A DNA stretch of 16,296 bases from Phytoactinopolyspora endophytica. Lineage in GTDB: Bacteria; Actinomycetota; Actinomycetes; Jiangellales; Jiangellaceae. Below the pieces are notes generated by a model. That model saw only the letters and a program-made list of their open reading frames with translations. It searched no databases and was not told the DNA's origin. The stretch covers positions 193,708 through 210,003 of the forward strand of contig NZ_ML142854.1 in assembly GCF_004138495.1 (NCBI RefSeq). Direction: 5' to 3'. The translations under genes and the position numbers were made by a program. Each line of letters begins with the position of its first letter. Position 1 is the stretch's first letter. Below are positions 1 to 6,220 of this stretch, piece after piece.

Positions 1-2
1 AG

Positions 3-1445
3 TGGCGCGCGGTGGGGCTCGACTCCGAGCGAGCCACCATAGCGACTCTGGACACGGCCGGCCGCGCCGTCATGGTGGCCGGTACCACCGTCGTCGTCAG
101 CATGCTCGGCCTGTTCGCCATGGGGATCTCGTTCATGCGCGGGGCAGCCGCGGTGACGATCGTCGCCGTGCTGGTCGTGATGGCCGCCGCCGTGACGCTC
201 TTCCCCGCCATCCTCGGCTACCTGGGCAACCGTATCGACCGGCTGCGGCTACCGTTCGGCCGTCGGCGGACGGCCCAGGTGTCCGACGGTGGACACGTCG
301 AGCCGTCTCGCGGCTGGACGTGGTGGGGCCGCCAGGTCGAACGGCATCGCGTCATCGCCGCCGTCGCCGGCGTCGCCGCCCTGCTCGCGCTCGCCGCACC
401 GTTCCTCGGTGCCCAGTTCGGATTCCCGGACGCCGGCAACGATGCCGAGGGGAACTCCGGCCGGCAGGCGTACGACATGACCACGGAGGGGTTCGGTGCC
501 GGTGCCAACGGCCTGCTGCTCCTGGCCGCCGACCTCTCGGCGTCCGGCGGCGACACCGTGGAAGCTGTCGCCCAGGAGATCACGGCCACTGAAGGCGTGG
601 CGTCGGTGACGCCGCCCGTACTCAACGAGTCCGGTGACACCGCCGTGTTCACCGTCATCCCGGCGACGGGACCGCAGGACGACGCCACCGAAGAGCTGGT
701 GCACACGCTGCGCGACGAGGTGCTCCCCGCCGCCACCGAGGGTTCCGGGCTCGACGTCTACGTCGGCGGGCTGAACGCGACGAACATCGACTCCACGGAC
801 AACGTCGTCGACCGGCTGCCGCTGCTGATCGGCGGGGTGGTGCTGCTGTCCATGGTGCTGCTCCTGGTGGCCTTCCGTAGCATCGTCATCCCGATCACGG
901 CGGCGGTGATGAACCTGCTCTCGGTCGCGGCCGCCTATGGCGTCGTCGCGCTGGCGCTGGAAGGAGGCTGGTTCGGCCAGCTGATCGGGATCGACACCGC
1001 GACGCCGATGCCGGCGTTCATACCGGTGCTGATCTTCGCCGTCCTCTTCGGCCTGTCCATGGACTACGAGGTGTTCTTGATCAGTCGTATGCGCGAGTCC
1101 TGGATGCGGACCGGCAGCAACACCCGTGCCATCGTGGACGGGCTCACCGGCACCGGCAGGGTGATCACCGCGGCCGCTGCGATCATGGTCGCGGTGTTCG
1201 CCGCGTTCATCCCGAGCGATGAGGTGTTCCTCAAGGTGATCGGCGTGGGGATGGCGGCGGCGATCCTGGTCGACGCCACGGTGGTGCGGATGTTGCTGGT
1301 GCCGGCGGTGATGCACCTGTTCGGTCGCCGGAACTGGTGGCTGCCGTCGTCGTGGGAACGCCGGATTCCCCAGCTGCACGTCGAAGGTCAGCCGGAGGTC
1401 CACCTACCAGCAGCAGCGGAGAAGGATCTGCAGCCGGTCAGCTGA
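3..1445 (+). CDS. MMPL-family (RND-type) membrane transporter, 5'-truncated by window edge
   Basis: This is the C-terminal part of an MMPL exporter, a proton-driven inner-membrane protein that moves lipids or hydrophobic drugs outward. The frame is open from the left edge (W-R-A-V-G-L-D...), so the start lies outside. About 480 residues are present of the usual 700-750. Early residues form the helices that end the first membrane bundle (GISFMRG..., then a long Ala/Val-rich segment). A periplasmic loop domain of roughly 150 residues follows. The second bundle contains the family hallmark FGLSMDYEVFLISRMRE (codons near 1050-1100), with the paired Asp-Tyr expected for proton relay. The last helices carry GVGMAAAILVDATVVRMLLVPA and the tail GRRNWWLP. 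The gene ends 17 bp before a long hairpin. Family assignment is secure; the substrate cannot be told. No regulator is visible because the upstream region is missing. Confidence 0.93.
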   Translation, partial: WRAVGLDSERATIATLDTAGRAVMVAGTTVVVSMLGLFAMGISFMRGAAAVTIVAVLVVMAAAVTLFPAILGYLGNRIDRLRLPFGRRRTAQVSDGGHVEPSRGWTWWGRQVERHRVIAAVAGVAALLALAAPFLGAQFGFPDAGNDAEGNSGRQAYDMTTEGFGAGANGLLLLAADLSASGGDTVEAVAQEITATEGVASVTPPVLNESGDTAVFTVIPATGPQDDATEELVHTLRDEVLPAATEGSGLDVYVGGLNATNIDSTDNVVDRLPLLIGGVVLLSMVLLLVAFRSIVIPITAAVMNLLSVAAAYGVVALALEGGWFGQLIGIDTATPMPAFIPVLIFAVLFGLSMDYEVFLISRMRESWMRTGSNTRAIVDGLTGTGRVITAAAAIMVAVFAAFIPSDEVFLKVIGVGMAAAILVDATVVRMLLVPAVMHLFGRRNWWLPSSWERRIPQLHVEGQPEVHLPAAAEKDLQPVS

Positions 1446-1461
1446 CCAACCCGACTTCTCC

Positions 1462-1512
1462 ATGATCACGAACAGTAACCGTGCTATATGAACGGTTACT
1501 GTTCATGATCAC
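1462..1512. terminator. Long near-perfect hairpin between convergent genes
   Basis: Arms at 1462-1482 and 1492-1512 pair over 21 bp with two mismatches that become G-U pairs in one RNA strand. The loop is nine bases. It sits between the MMPL stop and the stop of the convergent PPOX gene, so it probably serves both as a terminator. There is no U-tract, which is common in actinomycetes. The outer arm shares a CCGGTGATCAT core with the hairpin at 6157-6206. Confidence 0.65.
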
Positions 1513-1522
1513 CGGAGGGTGG

Positions 1523-1996
1523 TCAATCCTTGCGCTCGAAGGTCTGGATCGGCCGGCCTGGACGCCAGAGCTGAATGAGCATGCCGGTACGGTTCTCGTT
1601 CAGGCTGGCCAGGACGACATCGTCGATCTCCATCAGGAACAGATGAAACTGCCCGGGTGCATCGATGGCGTGCTCGAGGTACTCGCCGAACCGCTCGGCG
1701 GGTACCTCGATCGCGCGTCCGGAGATCTTCGCGTCGCCGCCCTCCATGGAGCCGTCGCCGGGGTTCGAGTGGATCGCGTACCGCGGGTCTCGTTGCAGGT
1801 CCTTGGCCTTGACCGCGTTGAGCATCGAGCCGATGGTCAGGTGGCCCCTGTGAAAGTCGACCTCGGTGCCGCTGACCCGGGGAGCGCCGTTGCCGCGCAG
1901 CGTGGCCAGTACATGATGCTTGGTGAACTCGAGCCGGGCGCGGACTGCTTTGGCGAGTTCTGGCGCTTCTTCGGAGAACTGTTTCCAGGTTGCCAT
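1523..1996 (-). CDS. Pyridoxamine 5'-phosphate oxidase-like (PPOX/FMN-binding split-barrel) protein
   Basis: A 157-residue protein of the PPOX split-barrel superfamily, cytoplasmic flavin (FMN) or F420-dependent oxidoreductases. Residues 26-75 show the typical strand pattern: HHVLATLRGNGAPRVSGTEV, then GHLTIGSMLNAVKAKDLQRDPR and the short AIHSNP strand. In this family that region contacts the cofactor phosphate. The length suits the single-domain actinobacterial type, not true PdxH. I chose ATG 1996 because homologous proteins normally begin a few residues before the first helix. An in-frame ATG at 2026 would add ten residues but overlaps the inverted repeat at 2021-2035. It is divergent from a WYL regulator that probably controls it. 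The substrate is unknown, and FMN versus F420 cannot be decided here. Confidence 0.85.
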   Translation of the reverse strand: MATWKQFSEEAPELAKAVRARLEFTKHHVLATLRGNGAPRVSGTEVDFHRGHLTIGSMLNAVKAKDLQRDPRYAIHSNPGDGSMEGGDAKISGRAIEVPAERFGEYLEHAIDAPGQFHLFLMEIDDVVLASLNENRTGMLIQLWRPGRPIQTFERKD

Positions 1997-2020
1997 GCGA
2001 CCAGTGTTGCGTCCTATCCC

Positions 2021-2035
2021 TGACATCTTGTGTCA
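2021..2035. promoter_or_regulatory. Inverted repeat TGACA-N5-TGTCA, candidate operator
   Basis: A perfect 5-5-5 inverted repeat (TGACATCTTGTGTCA) lies in the 64-bp gap between the divergent PPOX and WYL-regulator starts. It sits about 25 bp upstream of the WYL start, where a -35 element would lie if TAGATT (2047-2052) is the -10. A dyad of this size fits a dimeric winged-helix regulator. Its use by the neighbouring WYL protein is inference. Confidence 0.55.
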
Positions 2036-2060
2036 GTGTCTTGCCGTAGATTCTTCAGAT

Positions 2061-3029
2061 ATGCGAGCGAGCCGATTGATGTCCATCCTGTTCCTGCTGC
2101 AGCAGCGGAGGGGGGTCACGGCGTCCGCCCTAGCCGAGGAGCTCGAGGTCTCGGTCCGCACCGTCTACCGGGACATCGCCGCGCTGCAGTCGGCTGGGGT
2201 GCCGTTGTGGGCCGAACCTGGTCCGGGCGGTGGTATCCGGCTGGTGGAGGGATGGCGGACCCGCCTCGATGGGCTGACCGGCGACGAGGCGGCCGCGCTG
2301 TTTCTGGCCGGTGCGCCGTCGGCCGTCTCCGACCTGGGACTTGGGGCGGTCTTGACGGCAGCGGAGTCGAAGGTGATCGCGACGCTGCCGCCTGAGCTGC
2401 GGGGCCGGGCAAGCCGCCTGCGCGAGCGGTTCCACCTCGACGCCCCAGGCTGGTTCGGCAAGGAGGAGACACCGGACCACCTGGGAACGGTGGCGGAGTC
2501 GGTCTGGTCCGGACGGCAGCTGGACATCACCTACCGACGGGGCGAGCAGGCAGTGGAGCGTCGCCTCGACCCGCTGGGGCTCGTGCTCAAGGCGGGCACC
2601 TGGTACGTCGTCGCGGCGAACGAAGGACAGATCAGGACCTACCGGGTGGGCCGGATCCTGACTGCCGCCTCTCATGACGAACCGGTCGTCCGTCCGCCGG
2701 ACTTCGACCTGGCCGAGTGGTGGGCCGCCTCGGCGGCCGAGTTCGACCGGTCCCTGCTGCGGTTCACCTGTCGCGTGAGGCTGTCTGCCCATGCGTTCCG
2801 GTTCCTCCGCCACCATGTCAGCGTCGCCTCTGTGGAGGCAGCCACGGCATCGGCCGGGCCTCCCGACGCGGACGGCTGGCGGGAGGTCACCCTCCCGACC
2901 GAAGGCGAGAACGTCGCCGCCACCCAGCTGATTGCGCTGGCCCCGGGCGTGGAGGTGCTGGACCCACCCTCGTTGCGGGCATCTCTGCGCGACGTCGGCG
3001 CTCGTCTCGCTGAGTTGAACCGAGGGTGA
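2061..3029 (+). CDS. WYL-domain (YafY-type) helix-turn-helix transcriptional regulator
   Basis: A 322-residue cytoplasmic DNA-binding regulator. Residues 4-60 form the N-terminal winged helix (LMSILFLLQQRRGVTASALA, then EVSVRTVYRDIAALQSAGVPLW), a classic DeoR/YafY HTH. Residues 140-205 form the WYL ligand-sensing domain, where GTWYVVAANEG carries WYV in place of WYL, followed by the conserved RTYRVGRI strand. The C-terminal WCX-like extension runs to the end. An upstream in-frame start at 1920 is rejected because it would read through the divergent PPOX gene and the operator. ATG 2061 has no Shine-Dalgarno. With TAGATT as -10, transcription would start almost at the ATG, so the mRNA may be leaderless. 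It probably represses or activates the divergent PPOX gene and itself through the 2021-2035 repeat. The ligand is unknown. Confidence 0.92.
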   Translation: MRASRLMSILFLLQQRRGVTASALAEELEVSVRTVYRDIAALQSAGVPLWAEPGPGGGIRLVEGWRTRLDGLTGDEAAALFLAGAPSAVSDLGLGAVLTAAESKVIATLPPELRGRASRLRERFHLDAPGWFGKEETPDHLGTVAESVWSGRQLDITYRRGEQAVERRLDPLGLVLKAGTWYVVAANEGQIRTYRVGRILTAASHDEPVVRPPDFDLAEWWAASAAEFDRSLLRFTCRVRLSAHAFRFLRHHVSVASVEAATASAGPPDADGWREVTLPTEGENVAATQLIALAPGVEVLDPPSLRASLRDVGARLAELNRG

Positions 3030-3064
3030 GGGTGCCCGTTCGTGCCTCCTGCGTCGGTGGCGGA

Positions 3065-3358
3065 TCAGATCGACTGCGGCATGAGCTCGAACCGGACCTC
3101 ACCGTGCTCCAAGGGCTCGGCGTCCAGCACCATGTCCTCCAGGGCGGGCGCCGCCAGGGGGCTGACGTAGACGCGTGCCCCGTCGATCTCGACGACCTCG
3201 TCGTCCGGCTCGGGCCCGGAGCTGATCGCCGCGGTGAGGTCGGTCGTGCCGTTCGTGTCTGCAGCGGAGGAGATGCGTAGCCCAGCGTGTTCAATGCCGA
3301 CCGGGTCCTGCGACAACCCCCGGATGGCCGATACCGCATTGTTCGTCAGAACAAGCAT
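3065..3358 (-). CDS. HesB/IscA-like small protein lacking cysteines
   Basis: A 97-residue protein of the HesB-like (A-type Fe-S carrier fold) family. It has the opening MLVLTNNAVSAIRGL, then GLRISS, a beta-rich middle (DEVVEIDGARVYVSPLAA) and an acidic end, the pattern of the small actinobacterial HesB-like proteins. Real A-type carriers hold clusters with three cysteines, but this sequence has none. An iron-sulfur carrier role is therefore doubtful despite the usual product name. ATG 3358 is chosen over longer in-frame starts because GGAG lies about nine bases upstream and homologues begin with MLxLT. It converges on the WYL regulator gene (35 bp between stops, no terminator seen). It follows the DUF202 pair on the same strand after 128 bp containing a hairpin, so it probably has its own promoter. 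Confidence 0.8.
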   Translation of the reverse strand: MLVLTNNAVSAIRGLSQDPVGIEHAGLRISSAADTNGTTDLTAAISSGPEPDDEVVEIDGARVYVSPLAAPALEDMVLDAEPLEHGEVRFELMPQSI

Positions 3359-3392
3359 GGGATGCTCCAAGCACTCGGCAATGAGAATGTGT

Positions 3393-3412
3393 CCGCCGGG
3401 GCGGCCCGGCGG
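3393..3412 (-). terminator. GC-rich hairpin between DUF202 operon and HesB-like gene
   Basis: A perfect 8-bp stem, CCGCCGGG paired with CCCGGCGG, closes a 4-base loop. It lies 75 bp downstream of the second DUF202 gene and 35 bp upstream of the HesB-like start. It most likely terminates the DUF202 transcript. It could instead act as a leader structure for the HesB-like gene. No U-tract follows. Confidence 0.45.
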
Positions 3413-3486
3413 CATCCTTTACGGCTCACTACCCAGTCGTGGCGCTTTCACCGTTCAGACATCTGGTTGACCGGATTCTTGCGCTC

Positions 3487-3843
3487 TCAACCGGGAAGGT
3501 TTGCCGCCCCGGCGACGGCGAACACGATCTCCAGCAAGGCGAGCAGCACCGTGACCGTGGTCGCAAGGGCCGGGAGCCTGCCGTCGGGAAGCGGCTGAGC
3601 CACGTGCAGCGACCGATGCGCCGCGCCGTAGCGCCGTCGGGCCAGGACGAGGATGGCTACCGCGATAGGTGCCACGACCAGCCCGAATGCCAGCGCCGCG
3701 AGACCTAGCGGTTCGGCGGTCAGCCGGCTGGCGAGAACCACGGCCAGCAGCAGCGCAAGGCCTGTCCGGGTCCACGCGAGCGCGGTGCGCTCGTTCTGCG
3801 CCCCTGGGTCGAACGTCCGCTCGTCCGTGCGGTCGCGGCTCAT
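3487..3843 (-). CDS. DUF202 membrane protein (YidG-like), second of a tandem pair
   Basis: A 118-residue inner-membrane protein of the DUF202 family (Pfam PF02656), which includes E. coli YidH/YidG and the yeast vacuolar Vtc1 domain. The signature NERTALAWTRTGLAL occupies residues 17-31 and leads into the first of three predicted helices (about 24-41, 47-69 and 91-113). A basic loop (RRRYGAAHRS) lies between helices two and three. Its ATG overlaps the stop of the preceding DUF202 gene by four bases (ATGA), and no Shine-Dalgarno precedes it, so translation is coupled. The biochemical role of bacterial DUF202 proteins is not established. The two paralogues probably form one complex. Confidence 0.87.
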   Translation of the reverse strand: MSRDRTDERTFDPGAQNERTALAWTRTGLALLLAVVLASRLTAEPLGLAALAFGLVVAPIAVAILVLARRRYGAAHRSLHVAQPLPDGRLPALATTVTVLLALLEIVFAVAGAANLPG

Positions 3844-4229
3844 ACGGACGTGATGAAGACGACGCTGATGACGACGGCCACGACGGCGAGACCCAACGCC
3901 AGGATGGGAGCGAGCGCCGGTGACGGCAGCGGCTTCGACTGACGCAACGCACGCTCCGCCCGGGCCCAGCGGAAGAACGCGACCGAACTGCTGATGGCAC
4001 CGAGCAGCGCCAGCGTGAGCACCAGGGTGAGGCGGACGCCCGTACGCGCGGGGATCTCCAGGGCCTCCAACGCGATACCCGCGGCGACGAGCGCCAGCGC
4101 GGTCCGTATCCAGGCGAGGAATGTCCGCTCATTGGCGAAGGTGAATCTCGGGTCGGGTTCGTCGCCCACCTCGTACACCCGGCGGGGCCATCTCCGGGTA
4201 GGTACAGGGTCGTCCGCGCCGTGGGCCAT
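3840..4229 (-). CDS. DUF202 membrane protein (YidH-like), first of a tandem pair
   Basis: A 129-residue three-helix membrane protein. The DUF202 signature FANERTFLAWIRTALAL is at residues 31-47, with helices at about 38-57, 65-87 and 105-126. The basic RWARAERAL loop follows helix two. A charged 30-residue N-terminus (RRWPRRVYEVGDEPDPRF) precedes the core. I start at ATG 4229, which has a GAGA-type Shine-Dalgarno about 11 bases upstream. ATG 4244 is an alternative adding five residues, and more distant starts would enter the transketolase promoter and gene. It is divergent from transketolase with 56 bp between the starts and is coupled to the next DUF202 gene by a 4-base overlap. Confidence 0.87.
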   Translation of the reverse strand: MAHGADDPVPTRRWPRRVYEVGDEPDPRFTFANERTFLAWIRTALALVAAGIALEALEIPARTGVRLTLVLTLALLGAISSSVAFFRWARAERALRQSKPLPSPALAPILALGLAVVAVVISVVFITSV

Positions 4230-4249
4230 AATTTCTATTCTCATGGGTT

Positions 4250-4275
4250 GAATCAGCCGCGGCGAATCTGGGTAC
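4250..4275 (+). promoter_or_regulatory. Weak general-stress sigma (SigB/SigF-type) promoter match before transketolase
   Basis: GAAT (4250-4253), a 16-nt spacer and GGGTAC (4270-4275) fit the Streptomyces sigma-B form GNNT-N14-16-GGGTAY. The predicted start is at about 4282, four bases before the GTG start codon. The -35 is degenerate, so a chance match is possible. Confidence 0.3.
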
Positions 4276-4285
4276 GGCTCAGGAC

Positions 4286-6148
4286 GTGAGCGATGGAAAC
4301 CTGGCTGATCTGACAGAACTGGCCCAGCAGCTCCGCGTCGACGCCGTTCGGTGTTCCGAGGTGGCAAGTTCGGGCCATCCGACGTCGTCGCTCTCCGCGG
4401 CGGATCTGATGGCTGTCTTGCTCGCGCGTTACTACTGTTATGACTTCGACGACGCTGCCAACCCCGACAATGATCATCTCATCTTCTCCAAAGGCCATGC
4501 GTCGCCCTTGTTGTATGCGATGTATAAGGCGGCTGGGGCCATCAGCGACGATGAGTTGGTCACGTACCGTGCGCTCGGCAGCCGGCTGGAGGGACACCCC
4601 ACCCCCAGGCTGCCGTGGGTAGAGGTGGCCACCGGCGCGCTCGGGCAAGGGCTGCCCGTTGGGAGCGGACTAGCCCTGACCGGCAAGCTTCTGGACCGTA
4701 TGCCCTACCGAGTGTGGGTGCTCTGCGGTGACAGCGAGCTCGCCGAGGGGTCGATGTGGGAGGCGTTCGAGCACGCGGGCTACGAGGCGCTGGACAAGCT
4801 GACCGCGATCGTGGACGTCAACCGCCTGGGACAGCGCGGACCGACGAGGTACGGCTGGGATACCGCCGCCTATGCACGGCGGATCGAGGCCCATGGCTGG
4901 AACACGATCGAGATCGACGGTCATGACATGCACCAGATCGACCAGGCGTACGCGGCTGCGACCACCTCGGCGAAGCCCACTGCGATCCTCGCCCGCACGA
5001 CCAAGGGCGCAGGCGTGGCCTCGGTCGCGGACCAGGAGGGCAAGCACGGTAAGCCGGTGCCGGACGCCGACGAGGCCATCACCGAGCTCGGGGGCGTACG
5101 GGAGATTCGGGTCGGCGTGACCAAGCCGCCCTACACCGCGTTGCCGCACAGCTTCGGCGAGCCCGCCAGGTACGAGCCGCCGTCATACAGCGTGGGTGAC
5201 AAGGTCGCGACCCGCAACGCATTCGGTGAGGCGCTCACCGCCCTCGGGCACGCGAGGCCAGAGGTCGTAGGGCTCGATGCCGAGGTCTCCGACTCGACGC
5301 GGCTGCAGTACTTCGCGAAGGAGCACCCGGACCGGTATTTCGAGTTCTACATCGCGGAGCAGCAGATGCTGGCCGCTGCGGTCGGTATGCAGGTCCGGGG
5401 CTGGGTCCCCTTCGCGGCGACCTTTGCCGCCTTCCTTTCCCGCGCGTACGACTTCATCCGGATGGCGGCGATCGGGCGTGCCGACCTGAAGTTGGTCGGC
5501 TCCCATGCCGGCGTGGCGATCGGTCAGGACGGCCCGTCACAGATGGGGCTGGAAGACGTCGCATCGCTGCGCGCCGTTCATTCGAGTACGGTGCTGCAGC
5601 CGTGCGACGGCAACCAGACGGCGGCGCTCGTGTCCGAGATGGCCGACCGCTCTGGCATTTCCTACCTGCGGACGTGCCGCGGCGACACTCCGGTGATCTA
5701 CGGCCCGGATGAGGACTTCCCGATCGGTGGCAGCCGGGTGCTGCGCTCGTCGTCGGACGACGTGGTGACCCTGATCGGCTCTGGAGTCACTGTCCACGAA
5801 TCATTGGCCGCGGCGGATGAGCTGGAGGGAGAAGGCATACAGGCCCGGGTGATCGACCTGTACTCGATTAAGCCTGTCGACGCGTTCACCGTACGGGCCG
5901 CCGCCGAGGAGACCGGCTGCCTGGTCACCGTCGAGGACCATTGGGCCGAGGGCGGGCTGGGTGACGCCGTGTTCGACGCGTTCGCCGGCGGCGTTCCGGC
6001 GCCGACGGTCATCAAGCTGGCCGTGCGGGACATGCCCGGCTCCGCCTCTCCCGAGGAGCAGCTGCGGATGGCCGGCATCGACCGTGGCGCCATCGTCTCG
6101 GCCGTGCGTTCCTACCTCGCCGAACGCACTGTCAGCCAGGGGCACTAG
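4286..6148 (+). CDS. tkt: Transketolase, human-like short type
   Basis: A complete 620-residue ThDP-dependent transketolase, which moves two-carbon ketol units between sugar phosphates in the pentose phosphate pathway. The N-terminal pyrophosphate-binding domain shows SGHPTSS (29-35), SKGHA (69-72 region), GHPTP (103-107) and the ThDP/Mg motif GDSELAEG (148-155) ending in VDVNRLGQ. The pyrimidine-binding domain contains the catalytic Glu in FYIAEQQM (E358), FAATFAAFLSRAYDFIRMAA and SHAGVAIGQDGPSQMGLEDVA. The last 130 residues form the C-terminal domain. The length and these motifs match the animal/actinobacterial short class, not the 660-700-residue E. coli TktA class. The GTG start at 4286 fits the family N-terminus; upstream in-frame options are absent before a stop at 4229. 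No other pentose phosphate gene is nearby, so it is probably an extra or specialised transketolase. Confidence 0.93.
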   Translation: MSDGNLADLTELAQQLRVDAVRCSEVASSGHPTSSLSAADLMAVLLARYYCYDFDDAANPDNDHLIFSKGHASPLLYAMYKAAGAISDDELVTYRALGSRLEGHPTPRLPWVEVATGALGQGLPVGSGLALTGKLLDRMPYRVWVLCGDSELAEGSMWEAFEHAGYEALDKLTAIVDVNRLGQRGPTRYGWDTAAYARRIEAHGWNTIEIDGHDMHQIDQAYAAATTSAKPTAILARTTKGAGVASVADQEGKHGKPVPDADEAITELGGVREIRVGVTKPPYTALPHSFGEPARYEPPSYSVGDKVATRNAFGEALTALGHARPEVVGLDAEVSDSTRLQYFAKEHPDRYFEFYIAEQQMLAAAVGMQVRGWVPFAATFAAFLSRAYDFIRMAAIGRADLKLVGSHAGVAIGQDGPSQMGLEDVASLRAVHSSTVLQPCDGNQTAALVSEMADRSGISYLRTCRGDTPVIYGPDEDFPIGGSRVLRSSSDDVVTLIGSGVTVHESLAAADELEGEGIQARVIDLYSIKPVDAFTVRAAAEETGCLVTVEDHWAEGGLGDAVFDAFAGGVPAPTVIKLAVRDMPGSASPEEQLRMAGIDRGAIVSAVRSYLAERTVSQGH

Positions 6149-6156
6149 CTCCCCGG

Positions 6157-6206
6157 TGATCATCAACGGTTGGCCGCACCACGACCGGATCAGCCGTTGA
6201 TGATCA
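6157..6206. terminator. Hairpin between convergent transketolase and hydrolase genes
   Basis: A 13-bp perfect arm, TGATCATCAACGG (6157-6169), pairs with 6194-6206. The stem extends inward by about four pairs with wobbles. It lies eight bases after the transketolase stop and 15 bases before the hydrolase stop on the other strand, so it probably ends transcription from both sides. It shares CCGGTGATCAT and AAC with the hairpin at 1462-1512. Confidence 0.6.
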
Positions 6207-6220
6207 TGGGATGGCGGCGT

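Noticed and set aside
249..1403. Long minus-strand open frame opposite the MMPL gene
   Set aside because: Its composition (His/Arg/Asp-rich, no recognisable domain) is that of an antisense shadow of a GC-rich coding region; the plus-strand frame has clear family motifs.
1997..2026. Ten-residue N-terminal extension of the PPOX protein from ATG 2026
   Set aside because: The start codon lies inside the inverted repeat and the extra residues are not family-like; it cannot be fully excluded because neither start has a strong Shine-Dalgarno.
1920..2060. N-terminal extension of the WYL regulator from an upstream in-frame start
   Set aside because: It would overlap the start of the divergent PPOX gene and the operator, and adds sequence unlike the family; ATG 2061 gives the normal length.
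3429..3434. GGGTAG (minus strand) 71 bp upstream of the HesB-like gene as a stress promoter
   Set aside because: The last base does not fit GGGTAY, and no GTTT-like -35 is at the right distance.
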